The notes: generated from the letters alone by a model not told the origin. A stretch of 64,000 nt of DNA from an uncultured Clostridia bacterium (GCA_934121885.1 CAKOVH010000005.1:21506-85505), one strand, 5' to 3'. Numbered from the stretch's first letter, positions 39,654 to 48,900 are shown. Program-made: numbers and translations.

Positions 39654-39710
39654 AGAGGTTACCTAAATATAATAGATAACCTCATATTTAGTTTAAATTA
39701 ATTTAAACTA
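39654..39710 (-). terminator. Hairpins downstream of pilA
   Basis: A 22-base perfect palindrome (TAGTTTAAATT and its complement, 39689-39710) and a GAGGTTA/TAACCTC stem (39654-39683) follow the pilA stop. They may stabilise or partly terminate the pilin message, so that major pilin exceeds the downstream products. Confidence 0.6.
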
Positions 39711-39717
39711 CATTAAA

Positions 39718-39942
39718 TTATTTTGATGTTGCTGGTAAATATCTGTCAATTACATTTATAGCTATTTGCTCAAATGCATTATACTCGTCTACAGCATTTG
39801 ATTGAAGATCTCTTGCTTTTTCTGCTCTTCCTATTAGTCCTGAATTTACAGCAAGTGAAATAGAAATTGTAGCAAGAATAACTAATATAATAATTGTTAC
39901 TACTAAAGCTACTAATGTAATACCGTTTTGACTTTTTAACAT
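39718..39942 (-). CDS. pilA: Type IV pilin PilA, short
   Basis: A 74-residue pilin whose signal is SQNG followed by ITLVALVVTIIILVILATISI. Position 5 is alanine, not glutamate. The globular part is very small, like the compact clostridial pilins. GGAGGG precedes the start. Hairpins downstream and its own ribosome site suggest strong expression, so it is the best major-pilin candidate. Confidence 0.75.
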   Translation of the reverse strand: MLKSQNGITLVALVVTIIILVILATISISLAVNSGLIGRAEKARDLQSNAVDEYNAFEQIAINVIDRYLPATSK

Positions 39943-40007
39943 AAAAAATTCCCTCCTTGTTTTATATATTTTTTGTATATATCTATTTATAATAAATATA
40001 ACCTAAA

Positions 40008-40406
40008 TTATTTATATCCAAATTCATCATTGAAAAATGTATTTGTTGAACTATTTGTTCCACTATTATTTGTGTTTCCTGTTGTATTTGTATCATTTCC
40101 AGTTGTATTTGTTGTTTCATTTGTCAATTCTGCAAATGGATCTGGCTTTCCTGGTTTATAACTTGATGTTTGTTTATAAAGTTTTAAATCTTTTTCTGTA
40201 ACTTCATAAGAAATTTCTGTTTTTTCTATTTCTGTAATTTGTTCATTTATTTCTTCCTTCACATCATTTGGAGTTTCATATGCTTCTTTTACTGGAACTA
40301 CTTTATTTGATGGAATATAATCATAAAATAATATTCCTAAAATGAGTATAATAGCTATACCTAGTAAAATCATAATAAATATTTCTTTAATAACTGATTT
40401 TATCAT
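40008..40406 (-). CDS. Single-pass membrane protein of the pilus cluster
   Basis: The ATG at 40406 follows TTGGAGGG. One membrane helix (MILLGIAIILILGILFY) is followed by an acidic stalk and a low-complexity Thr/Asn-rich tail (TNTTGN repeats). Its position after pilO suggests a PilP-like periplasm-facing component, but no motif confirms it. Confidence 0.55.
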   Translation of the reverse strand: MIKSVIKEIFIMILLGIAIILILGILFYDYIPSNKVVPVKEAYETPNDVKEEINEQITEIEKTEISYEVTEKDLKLYKQTSSYKPGKPDPFAELTNETTNTTGNDTNTTGNTNNSGTNSSTNTFFNDEFGYK

Positions 40407-40458
40407 ATTTCCCTCCAATCTATAATCCAAGTTTTTCTCTACATCATTTTTGCTTTTC

Positions 40459-41064
40459 TTAGTTATTTGATGTAGCAGTTTCACTCTTTATTCTAACATT
40501 TCTAACTTTAAATGTTGCAACTAAATCACTTCCGTTTTTAGTCATTTTAAAGTTTTCTATTTTAAATCCTAGTTTATCATCATCTTCTAATGATGCAATA
40601 AATTGTATAAGCTGTGCATATTGACCTTTTGCTGTAAATGCAAGTGTCTTTATATTTTCATTTCCTGCATCCCCAGTATTTATATCTAATTTTAGCCAAA
40701 CACCTCTTGAAGTAGCTTGTCTTCCAATTCTAACCCATAAATACTCTCGTAAATATGTTTCCTCAGTATTTGCTTTTGAAATTTCATTTTCTGTACTTAC
40801 CTTTGCCAAGTTAAAATATTCTTCTTTTTGTTTTAATAGAGTAGATACTGAATTTGAAAGTTCCTGTTTTTTGCTTGGATAATCTTTTTTTAAAAGTGAA
40901 TTTGTTTCTTCAATGTTATTAGTTAAATTATCATTTTCTGCAATAATTTGATCAATACTTAATATTTTGATTTTTCCAATTGTTATTCCCTTAGCCATTG
41001 CAAAATATACAAGAATAACCAATAAAACTATCAAAATTCCAATTAATAATTTTTTTAAGTTCAT
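40459..41064 (-). CDS. pilO: PilO-like pilus alignment protein
   Basis: One N-terminal membrane helix, a coiled coil (residues 40-95) and a ferredoxin-like C-terminus: the layout of PilO. It overlaps the end of the PilM/PilN gene by four bases, as expected of the alignment subcomplex. Sequence identity to PilO is weak by eye. Confidence 0.65.
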   Translation of the reverse strand: MNLKKLLIGILIVLLVILVYFAMAKGITIGKIKILSIDQIIAENDNLTNNIEETNSLLKKDYPSKKQELSNSVSTLLKQKEEYFNLAKVSTENEISKANTEETYLREYLWVRIGRQATSRGVWLKLDINTGDAGNENIKTLAFTAKGQYAQLIQFIASLEDDDKLGFKIENFKMTKNGSDLVATFKVRNVRIKSETATSNN

Positions 41065-42707
41065 GGTAAATCCCCCTCTATTACAATTTTAACATATTCG
41101 CCTTGCTTTTCTGCTTGTGAAGAAATTACCGATTCCTTTTCTAAAATATTATCCTCTTTTAATTTTGCCTTAAAATATCCCAATTGTTCATACTGTTTAG
41201 ATTGAGCCTTAATAACAACATGTCTACCTGTTGTATTCTCTATCTCTGTAATTTGAACTCCTGTTGGAATAGTATTCATTATTTCCATTAGTAAATTCGG
41301 TATAATATTTTTTGATTTTTCTATATCTTCTAATCTTTCATTTATATTTTTTAAATTATTTGAAAGTTCTATATATCTATTTGTTTTTTGTTTTACAGCA
41401 GATGTATCTTTTTCTACCAAACTAATTTGAGTCTTAGTATCTGTTTTTACTTCATCTACCTCTTTTATTTTTTCACTAATTTGTTTATCTAAATATAATG
41501 AAAATCCAGAATATAATAGTGCTAATATTAATATTCCGCCAGCAGTTCTCATAAGCCATCTTTCTGTATGATCCATTTTAGTTTTTAGACTATCTAAACT
41601 AAAACTTACAGGTATACTTTTCTTTTCTTTGTTAGTATCTTTGCTTTTATGGCTGTTATTTCCGCCAATTTCAATTTTAGCCCAGTCTGGCAAATTTTCC
41701 ATAAAGCTTTTAGCTTTAAAGTTCATATTTTTTATTCCGTAGTCTAAACCTTGTAAAGATATTGCTATTGCTGAATTAACTTCTATATAATCTTTTATAT
41801 TTATCTTAACATTTTCATTTACGAAATAAGGTCTTAATATTTCGCATTTCTCACTTTTAAAGAATTCTTGAAAATATAAATCAATATTATTTACAACAGA
41901 CATTGTACCTGTAATATATATTTTGTCAAAGTCAATTGTAGAATTTGTAATATATTCTTGTAATTTTGTTACTATTTTATACAATGTAGGCATAATTTCA
42001 TCAAGATATTCATTTTCACGTTCTTGTAATTCTTGAGAATCCATTGTATAAATTGTACAATTTTTACATATTTCATATGCTTTAGAGTACGAATTTTCCT
42101 TCATACTTATTTTTTGTAAAATTTCTCCAGAACCTTCATCAATTTTTTCTATATTATAAACCTTTTGATTAACAATTGTTGTTATAGTTGTTTTTTCCTC
42201 TATATTAACAATTATAATGTTTTCTTTAGGCTTAATAGATGCAACATTTGCAATACTTGTTCCTATTGAAGTAACACATGAAGCTTTTGTATCATCTGTT
42301 AGCTGTATTGCTTTGTTAATTGTTGTTTTATTAGCTGATACATATATAACCTTTAGTTTATCTTTATCTTCTGGAACAGGAGCTAAAGCATATCTTCCCT
42401 CAAAAGCATTTTTGTTTATGTTTTTATCACTACAGTAAGATTCAAACTCTGTTTCTATTGCTTTTTTTAAATCATTTTTATTTAAAAGGCTAAACATATA
42501 AAAATAATTATACATTTCTTCTGAAAGATTAACGCTAATAGGAATTTTATAGCTATAAGTTTCTGAGATTATTTGTGAGATTGCATCACTTAATCGGTCA
42601 TAAAACTTAATGCCAAAAGATTCTACTTTTAGCACTTCGCGTTCTTTTGTGACTTTTGCATATTTAATTAAATTGCTCTCAATATATAATCCCAAACAAC
42701 TTGCCAT
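41061..42707 (-). CDS. PilM-PilN fusion protein
   Basis: The first 330 residues are an actin-like PilM domain (CLGLYIESNLIKYAKV, then VYNIEKIDEGSGEI and the YITGTMSVV phosphate region). A membrane helix near residue 390 and a PilN-like periplasmic part (TGVQITEIENTTGRHVVIKAQS) follow. In most bacteria PilM and PilN are separate; here one chain spans both, covering cytoplasm to envelope. It heads the cluster. Confidence 0.75.
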   Translation of the reverse strand: MASCLGLYIESNLIKYAKVTKEREVLKVESFGIKFYDRLSDAISQIISETYSYKIPISVNLSEEMYNYFYMFSLLNKNDLKKAIETEFESYCSDKNINKNAFEGRYALAPVPEDKDKLKVIYVSANKTTINKAIQLTDDTKASCVTSIGTSIANVASIKPKENIIIVNIEEKTTITTIVNQKVYNIEKIDEGSGEILQKISMKENSYSKAYEICKNCTIYTMDSQELQERENEYLDEIMPTLYKIVTKLQEYITNSTIDFDKIYITGTMSVVNNIDLYFQEFFKSEKCEILRPYFVNENVKINIKDYIEVNSAIAISLQGLDYGIKNMNFKAKSFMENLPDWAKIEIGGNNSHKSKDTNKEKKSIPVSFSLDSLKTKMDHTERWLMRTAGGILILALLYSGFSLYLDKQISEKIKEVDEVKTDTKTQISLVEKDTSAVKQKTNRYIELSNNLKNINERLEDIEKSKNIIPNLLMEIMNTIPTGVQITEIENTTGRHVVIKAQSKQYEQLGYFKAKLKEDNILEKESVISSQAEKQGEYVKIVIEGDLP

Positions 42708-42906
42708 TTTATTCTCCTTCGTTTTATATAATAAAATTCATTATTATATTTTACAAAATGTAATAATTAATACTTGAATGTTTTACCTTTTTTATCTCAT
42801 TTACATTTTTCAACATTAATTTTACCTTTTTTTTCTAAAAAGTCAATATTAACATCCAATATTTAATATTATTGTAATATTTCTGTAATATTTCTGTAAC
42901 ATTTCA
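42708..42906. other. Upstream region of the pilus cluster
   Basis: About 200 bases, very AT-rich, with no gene. It probably holds the pilM promoter on the minus strand, but no convincing -35/-10 pair could be fixed. Direct repeats of GTAATATTTCT lie near 42873-42896. Confidence 0.5.
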
Positions 42907-43710
42907 TTACTTTATAAATGCAAAAATTAAAATAATAATTCCAAATATTATTCTATATATTGCAAATACTTTAAAACTACCCTTCTTTAAATATTCAAGT
43001 AAAAATTTTATTACAAAAATTCCTGTTATAAAACTTGCTAAAATTCCCATAATAAGTGATAAATCAAATTGAAATTTTGTTAAATCAAATATAACTGCTG
43101 CAAAAGTAATTGGCATAGCAAGTAAAAAAGAAAATTTTGCAGCACTTTCTCTATCAATTTTCAAAAATCTTGCAACTGTCATTGTAATTCCAGATCTTGA
43201 TACTCCTGGAAATGCTGCAGCTAATGCTTGTGAAGCACCAACTAATATTGATTGCTTTAAAGTTATATTTTCATATTTTACAGTTGATTTTGATTTTTTA
43301 TCTGCTAAATATAATAAAACACCCATAATAATTAATGTAAAAGCTATTATTTTCATTTGTAAATTTAAATTATCACCAATAATCATACTTGATATTTTAT
43401 CAAGAACTAAACTTAATATACCTGCAGGTATTGTAGCTGCAACTAAGTACCAAAATATTCTTCCTTCTTTTGAGTCCTCTTTTTTTGTAACTTTTTTGAA
43501 CCCCGCTACTATTAATTTTATCCAATCTTTCCAAAAGAATATCACTAAAGCAAGTAATGTTCCAATATGAAGTGCAACATCCGTTCCATCTGATAAAGGT
43601 GCCCAACTAAAAAGCCATGGAAAAACATTTAAATGTGCTGAACTTGAAATTGGTAAAAACTCTGTTAAACCTTGCACTATTCCTAAAATTACTGATTCTA
43701 CAATACCCAT
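42907..43710 (-). CDS. uppP: Undecaprenyl-diphosphatase UppP/BacA
   Basis: It recycles undecaprenyl pyrophosphate for cell-wall synthesis. The active site motifs are VQGLTEFLPISSSAHL near the N-terminus and the second half's PGVSRSGITMTVA. About eight hydrophobic segments are present and the length is 267 residues. It begins ten bases after the dpaA stop. Confidence 0.94.
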   Translation of the reverse strand: MGIVESVILGIVQGLTEFLPISSSAHLNVFPWLFSWAPLSDGTDVALHIGTLLALVIFFWKDWIKLIVAGFKKVTKKEDSKEGRIFWYLVAATIPAGILSLVLDKISSMIIGDNLNLQMKIIAFTLIIMGVLLYLADKKSKSTVKYENITLKQSILVGASQALAAAFPGVSRSGITMTVARFLKIDRESAAKFSFLLAMPITFAAVIFDLTKFQFDLSLIMGILASFITGIFVIKFLLEYLKKGSFKVFAIYRIIFGIIILIFAFIK

Positions 43711-43719
43711 AATTTCCTC

Positions 43720-44576
43720 CTAAATTTTATAATTTTCTATTGTTTGTTTTATGTATTTTGCGGCAGTTTTAGGTGCATTTTTTCCAGGCAATCCCAAGGC
43801 CGTAATTACGTTTAAGTTATATCTCTTTGCTTCTATTTTGTCAATACCTCCGTGGCAAGGACGCTAGATCTATTATTACACAATCTTTTCTTAATTTTTC
43901 AAGTACATTTTGGTTTACAACTAAGCTCGGAACAGTATTAATAAGTAGGTCAGTTTTAGTTACAAAATTTTCTACTTCATTATATTTTAGTGGCAAGCAT
44001 CTCATTTCTCTAATCCATGCAAAATCCACTTCTTTTCTTGCCACACAATATACATTTGCACCTAAATCTAAAAATCTTTTGCATAAAATTTTTCCAATTC
44101 TTCCAAAGCCATAAATCAAAACATTACTCTCGTGTATTGTTGCTTCCATTTCTTCTAATGCAATCTTTATTGCTCCCTCCGCTGTTGGAATAGCATTTAA
44201 TATTGTAAGTTCCTCTATTTTTAATAAATCTATATTATTTATAGTTTTATCTTCATAAAAGAAATCCGGAATTTTGCCTGCAAAAAAATTTTTATTAGAT
44301 AATTTTTCATATAATTTAAATAATCCAATTTGCTCATCACTATATTCACAGTTTACTGTAATATTATTCTTAGATAATGGCATAGCACTTATTATAGTTT
44401 TGCTTGCATCTATACATTCTTTCAAATCTTTACATACTTTTACTTTTTCATTTTCTCTATCCTTCCAATATTTTTCCTGTCCAAAAACAAATACGGTATA
44501 AGATTCTTCTGATAATAATTCTACAAGTCTTACCATTCTCAAATCTCCACCGTACAATTGATATTATATTTTCCAT
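43720..44576 (-). CDS. dpaA: Dipicolinate synthase subunit A (DpaA), two +1 frameshifts
   Basis: DpaA with DpaB makes spore dipicolinic acid. The ATG at 44576 has AAAGGAG seven bases upstream and encodes MENIISIV. Frame 0 then meets GTA CGG TGG. Skipping the C gives GGDLRMVRLVELL, the conserved N-terminus of DpaA. The body carries NAIPTAEGAI and VLIYGFGRIGKILC, a Rossmann motif. It then reaches LASLP CGG AGG TAT TGA. A second skip gives LASLPGGIDK, and YNLNVITALGLPGKNAPKTAAKYI follows to TAG. The joined product is 284 residues, normal for the family. Two consecutive shifts in one gene argue that decoding is efficient. DpaB does not follow it. Confidence 0.88.
43849..43852 (-). other. +1 frameshift site 5 (CGGA in dpaA)
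   Basis: Frame 0 is TTG CCA CGG AGG TAT TGA. Omitting the C at 43852 gives CCA GGA GGT ATT GAC, the conserved LASxPGGxD block. Confidence 0.9.
44549..44552 (-). other. +1 frameshift site 4 (CGGT in dpaA)
   Basis: Frame 0 is ATT GTA CGG TGG. Omitting the C at 44552 gives GTA GGT GGA GAT, encoding V-G-G-D, the conserved DpaA start. The base after CGG is T, so the effect is not limited to CGGA. Confidence 0.86.
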
Positions 44577-44656
44577 AAAAGTCTCCTTTAAAATTTAATT
44601 TGCAAAATGCAGTTATTAAATTTATATGATTACTTCTATCGAAAATACTTATTAAT

Positions 44657-45868
44657 TTAATTTTCTCTTTGTTTTTGTTTTACTTCTTTTTCCTTTTGCT
44701 TTACATTAAGCATCATTTTTATGTCATCATTGTTTAAACTACTTACAAGCATACATGTTTTTGCCAAATGATTCATTGCCTTTTTTTCTTTTTTGCTCAT
44801 TTTATTTTTACGAGCATTTTTTCTTTCTTCATCAGTAGGAACTTTAACATTTTGTTTAATTGGTGTAAATATGTTTTCTTTTTGTACTCTATCATACATT
44901 TTAGGATCTAACTCAATTGCCAAGTTTAAATAGTTAGTTGCTTTTTCAGTATCACCTCTTAATATTGCAACTTGAGCTAAGTAATAATATGATCCTGATT
45001 CTGCATCTTCTCCTTTTAAACTCTCTTTTAAATATCTTTCAGCCTCATCTAAATCTCCATATATAATTGCAATTTGTGCTAAATCTAATTTTGCATTATA
45101 TAACAAACTATTTACTTCTGCTGCTCTATCATAAAACTCTTTAGCCTTTTGAAAATCATTTAACATTGTATATGCCATTCCTAAACTATAATATAAATCA
45201 TAATTTCCTGGATGATACATAAGTGCATTTGTATAAACATTTACTGCCTCTTTGTATTGTTCTGTTTCATATAAAATATCTCCAAGTAGGCTTGTTGCCT
45301 TATATAAATCAGGCTTTTGTTTTAATATGTCTTGTAGAACTCCAATTGCATCTATTTTTTTACCTTCTTCATTCATAAGATTTGCAATTTCATAATTTAT
45401 CATCAAATCTTTTTTATTAATTTCTATTACTTTTCTGTATTCATCAATTGCATTGTCGTTCTTGCCTTCTTTTTTGTAAACCTCTGCTAACATTTTATGA
45501 CCTTGGTAACTTTGAGGATATTTTGATATTAGTTTTAAAGCATATTCTTTAGCTTCTTCATTTTTGCCAACAGTAATATACATTTTTGCCATTGTAATAT
45601 AAAATATCTCAGAAAAATCCATTTTTTTAGTTCTTTCTAAGATAATAACTGCAAAAGGTATGATAATTGAAAGTAAATACATTATTACTCTAAAAAAAGG
45701 TATAAAAGTCGTACTTAAAATTAATTCAAAAAAGTTTATAACTAATCCAACAAATTCTAATCCAAGTATAGGTACATATATTGTGTCATTCTTCTTTATC
45801 ATTTTCATAAACAAAACAATAAATACGGCAAGTGCTATGATATTAAAAATAATTTTCTCTATTATCAT
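44657..45868 (-). CDS. Membrane-anchored TPR protein
   Basis: Two hydrophobic segments fill the first 75 residues. At least seven tetratricopeptide repeats follow (residues about 95-330; for example YSLGMAYTMLNDFQKAKEFYDRA). A basic Lys/Arg-rich tail ends the protein. GGGGGAAG precedes the ATG. TPR proteins act as scaffolds; a specific partner cannot be named. Confidence 0.8.
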   Translation of the reverse strand: MIIEKIIFNIIALAVFIVLFMKMIKKNDTIYVPILGLEFVGLVINFFELILSTTFIPFFRVIMYLLSIIIPFAVIILERTKKMDFSEIFYITMAKMYITVGKNEEAKEYALKLISKYPQSYQGHKMLAEVYKKEGKNDNAIDEYRKVIEINKKDLMINYEIANLMNEEGKKIDAIGVLQDILKQKPDLYKATSLLGDILYETEQYKEAVNVYTNALMYHPGNYDLYYSLGMAYTMLNDFQKAKEFYDRAAEVNSLLYNAKLDLAQIAIIYGDLDEAERYLKESLKGEDAESGSYYYLAQVAILRGDTEKATNYLNLAIELDPKMYDRVQKENIFTPIKQNVKVPTDEERKNARKNKMSKKEKKAMNHLAKTCMLVSSLNNDDIKMMLNVKQKEKEVKQKQREN

Positions 45869-45885
45869 TTTCTTCCCCCACCACT

Positions 45886-46419
45886 TTATTCATTTTCAAA
45901 TTTTTCTTTATATGCATTAATACATTTCTCAATAATTCTTTCAGCATCTTTTCTTCCTAGCATTTGGTCGATTGTTGTAGTCTTTCCTTCTAATTGTTTA
46001 TATACTTCAAAAAAGTGCTTTATTTCTTCAGATATATGATTTGGTAGTTCAGAAATATCATTATAATTATTTAAAAATGGATCTTTTTTTGATACTGCAA
46101 TAATTTTCTCATCTTCTTCTCCACCATCATTCATAATAAGAACGCCAATTGGATAACATTCAACCAATGTAAGTGGGATAATGTTTTCTTCGCATAAAAT
46201 CAAAACATCTAAAGGATCTTTATCCTCTGCATATGTTCTAGGTATAAATCCATAATTTGTTGGATAATGTGTTGATGTATATAAAACTCTATCTAATTTT
46301 AACATTCCTGTTTCTTTATCAAGTTCATATTTATTTTTTCCACCTTTAGTTATTTCAACAACACCCACAAACTCTGTTTTACTAATTCTATTTTCATTTA
46401 TATCGTGCCATATATTCAT
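45886..46419 (-). CDS. ppa: Inorganic pyrophosphatase, family I
   Basis: It hydrolyses pyrophosphate and pulls biosynthesis forward. The metal-binding signature DKDPLDVLIL and THYPTNYGFIPRTYAEDKD are present; 177 residues fits the bacterial family. Confidence 0.92.
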   Translation of the reverse strand: MNIWHDINENRISKTEFVGVVEITKGGKNKYELDKETGMLKLDRVLYTSTHYPTNYGFIPRTYAEDKDPLDVLILCEENIIPLTLVECYPIGVLIMNDGGEEDEKIIAVSKKDPFLNNYNDISELPNHISEEIKHFFEVYKQLEGKTTTIDQMLGRKDAERIIEKCINAYKEKFENE

Positions 46420-46502
46420 TTGTATTTTCCTCTTTTCTGTTTTTTTCTTATTTTAAATGATTTTATATGAAAAGTCTACACTATATTCAAATTTTTTTGC
46501 AT

Positions 46503-46539
46503 ACTAAAAGCGACCTGTATATTGCAAGTCGCTTTTAGT
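46503..46539 (-). terminator. Hairpin after murE
   Basis: ACTAAAAGCGAC / GTCGCTTTTAGT perfect 12-base stem with a 13-base loop, just after the murE stop on the minus strand. Confidence 0.75.
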
Positions 46540-46547
46540 ATTTTATA

Positions 46548-48017
46548 TTATTCGCCTTTAAGTTCTTCTTCCGCTTCTTTTACAGCTCCAACTTCACTCC
46601 AAGGATATCTTACTCCTTTAATTTCCTGATAATTTTCATGTCCTTTTCCTATTAAAAGAATAACATCTCCTTCTTCTGCATTTTTCATTGCATATTTAAT
46701 TGCTTCTTTTCTATCATTTATAATTATATATTTGCCATCATTTCTATTTAGTCCAACAATAATATCCTTATTAATAGATTCTAAATCTTCAAATCTTGGA
46801 TTATCCTCTGTAAGGATACTTAAATCTGCCCACTTAGCTGAAACTTCGCCCATATCATATCTTCTAGATTTGGCTCTGTTTCCGCCACCACCAAAAATGC
46901 ATATTAATCTTTTTGGTTTATATTCAGATATAGTATCCATTAAATTGTCCATTTCGTCTCTATTATGTGCATAATCTACAATTAGTTTGTATTTATTACT
47001 TGAACTTACAAGTTCCATTCTTCCGGCAACTTTTACACTTTCTAGAGCTTTTTTCATACTTTCTGTATCAATTCCTATCTCATTTGCAACAGTAATTGCA
47101 CATAAAGCATTATATACTGAAAATCTTCCTGGAATATCTAATTTAAATGTTCCATTTACTTTTCCAGATACATCAAATTTAACACCGAAAAAATCTTTTT
47201 CCATTATATATTCAATGTTACTAGCTTTAATTTCTGCTTCATCACTTTCAAGTCCATATTTAACAATCTCACATGTATGGTCTTTTGTAACCTTCATCCA
47301 TTTGTCAGAATCACAGTTTACTATTCCTACTTTACATTGTTTAAATAATAAACTCTTGCAATACATATATTCTTCAAAGCTTTCATGTTCGTTTGGTCCT
47401 ATATGATCTACAGATAAATTTGTAAATATACCATAATCAAATTCAATACCTGCAACTCTGTCCATTTTTAATCCTTGTGAAGATACTTCCATAACAGCAT
47501 ATTTACATCCTGCTTCTACCATTTGACTAAATAGCTTTTGTATTTCATAAGAATTTGGAGTTGTATTATGCGTTTCAATTTTTTGATCATTTATCATTGC
47601 ACATATTGTACCAATAACACCAACTTTATTTCCTGCAGCTTCAAGCATACTTTTTATAATATATGATGTAGATGTTTTTCCACAAGTTCCTGTAATACCT
47701 ATTGTTGTTAATTTTTTAGCTGGATATTTAAAATATGCTGCTGACATGAAAGCTAGCGCTCTTCTTGATGATTTTACCTTAATAACTGTTACATCTTCAT
47801 TTATTTCTACATCTTTTTCTATAAAAATTACTTTTGCACCTCTTCTTATTGCATCTGGAATGAAATTATGTGAATCAACTGTTGTTCCAACCGTTGCAAT
47901 AAATAAATCACCTTCATTTACATTGTTGGAATTTTCTTTAATATCCTTTATATCTATTGAAATGTTTCCCTTTATTAATTCATATTCAACATTTTCTAAA
48001 AGTTCTGACAAATTCAT
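46548..48017 (-). CDS. murE: UDP-MurNAc-tripeptide synthetase MurE
   Basis: It adds the third residue to the peptidoglycan stem. It has Mur ligase P-loop GITGTCGKTSTSY, NTTPNSYEIQ, the carbamylated-lysine region and EDNPRFE. The DNPR motif is the meso-diaminopimelate-selecting type, which fits dapF upstream. The ATG overlaps the dapF stop by one base (TAATG). Confidence 0.94.
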   Translation of the reverse strand: MNLSELLENVEYELIKGNISIDIKDIKENSNNVNEGDLFIATVGTTVDSHNFIPDAIRRGAKVIFIEKDVEINEDVTVIKVKSSRRALAFMSAAYFKYPAKKLTTIGITGTCGKTSTSYIIKSMLEAAGNKVGVIGTICAMINDQKIETHNTTPNSYEIQKLFSQMVEAGCKYAVMEVSSQGLKMDRVAGIEFDYGIFTNLSVDHIGPNEHESFEEYMYCKSLLFKQCKVGIVNCDSDKWMKVTKDHTCEIVKYGLESDEAEIKASNIEYIMEKDFFGVKFDVSGKVNGTFKLDIPGRFSVYNALCAITVANEIGIDTESMKKALESVKVAGRMELVSSSNKYKLIVDYAHNRDEMDNLMDTISEYKPKRLICIFGGGGNRAKSRRYDMGEVSAKWADLSILTEDNPRFEDLESINKDIIVGLNRNDGKYIIINDRKEAIKYAMKNAEEGDVILLIGKGHENYQEIKGVRYPWSEVGAVKEAEEELKGE

Positions 48018-48880
48018 TATTTAGCTTCTCCTTCATCTGGTATATTAATTTCAGATTCAAATACTGTATGTGAAGGTCCTTTCATAAAGACATTATTTGT
48101 TTCTTCGTTCCATTCAACATCTAGGTTTCCACCTATTTGTTCCACCGTTACTTTTCTATCTGTTCTTCCAGTAATTACTCCAAATACAGCTGCTGTACAA
48201 CATCCTGTTCCACAACCTATTGTTTCTCCTGTACCTCTTTCCCATTCACGTATTTTTATATAGTTTCTATTAACAACTTGTGCAAATGTTACATTTGTTT
48301 TATTTGGAAATATATCAGTTTTGTATTCAATTGTTTTTCCATATTTTTCAACATCAAAATTATCAACATCATCTAAAAATATAACACAATGAGGATTTCC
48401 CCATGAAAGAGCTGATATTTTAAATATTCTATCTAATATTTGAACTGGTTGCTCAATAAACTCTTCAAGTTCTGTGTTTACTGGTATTACCTTAGTACTT
48501 AATCTAGGTTCTCCTATATTTGCCTTTATATTAACTGCAACACCGTCTTTTATAAATAATTCTACATGTTGAATTCCACCTAAGGTTTCAATTGTGAGCT
48601 TTGTTTTATCTGTAAATTTGTGGTCATATACATACTTGCTCATACTTCTCAATGCATTTCCACACATTTCTCCTTCTGTTCCATCTGGATTAAACATTCT
48701 CATTCTAAAATCTGCTACTTCTGATGGACAAATCATAACCATCCCATCTGAACCTATTGCAAAATGTCTATTGCTTACATACTTTGCAAGTTCATTTGGT
48801 TTTTCTATCTTTTGATTAATTGCATCTATATATACATAGTCATTTCCATAGGCCTGCATCTTTGTAAATTTTATTTTCAT
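48017..48880 (-). CDS. dapF: Diaminopimelate epimerase
   Basis: It converts LL-diaminopimelate to the meso form used by MurE. Catalytic cysteines lie in EMCGNALR and GCGTGCCTAAVF. QAYGNDYVYID and GNPHCVIF are family blocks. Translation is coupled to murE by a TAATG overlap, so supply and use of meso-DAP are encoded together. Confidence 0.95.
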   Translation of the reverse strand: MKIKFTKMQAYGNDYVYIDAINQKIEKPNELAKYVSNRHFAIGSDGMVMICPSEVADFRMRMFNPDGTEGEMCGNALRSMSKYVYDHKFTDKTKLTIETLGGIQHVELFIKDGVAVNIKANIGEPRLSTKVIPVNTELEEFIEQPVQILDRIFKISALSWGNPHCVIFLDDVDNFDVEKYGKTIEYKTDIFPNKTNVTFAQVVNRNYIKIREWERGTGETIGCGTGCCTAAVFGVITGRTDRKVTVEQIGGNLDVEWNEETNNVFMKGPSHTVFESEINIPDEGEAK

Positions 48881-48900
48881 GTTTTATACTTCCCATCCTT

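Noticed and set aside
2986..44552. Sequencing error or ordinary pseudogenes as the cause of the five frameshifts
   Set aside because: Errors favour homopolymers and decay is random in position. All five are the same codon, all give glycine on skipping, none has further damage, and CGG is otherwise absent from native frames. Raw reads are still needed for proof.
2986..44552. Plain reassignment of CGG to another amino acid
   Set aside because: A triplet reassignment would keep the frame, yet each gene's conserved sequence continues only in the +1 frame.
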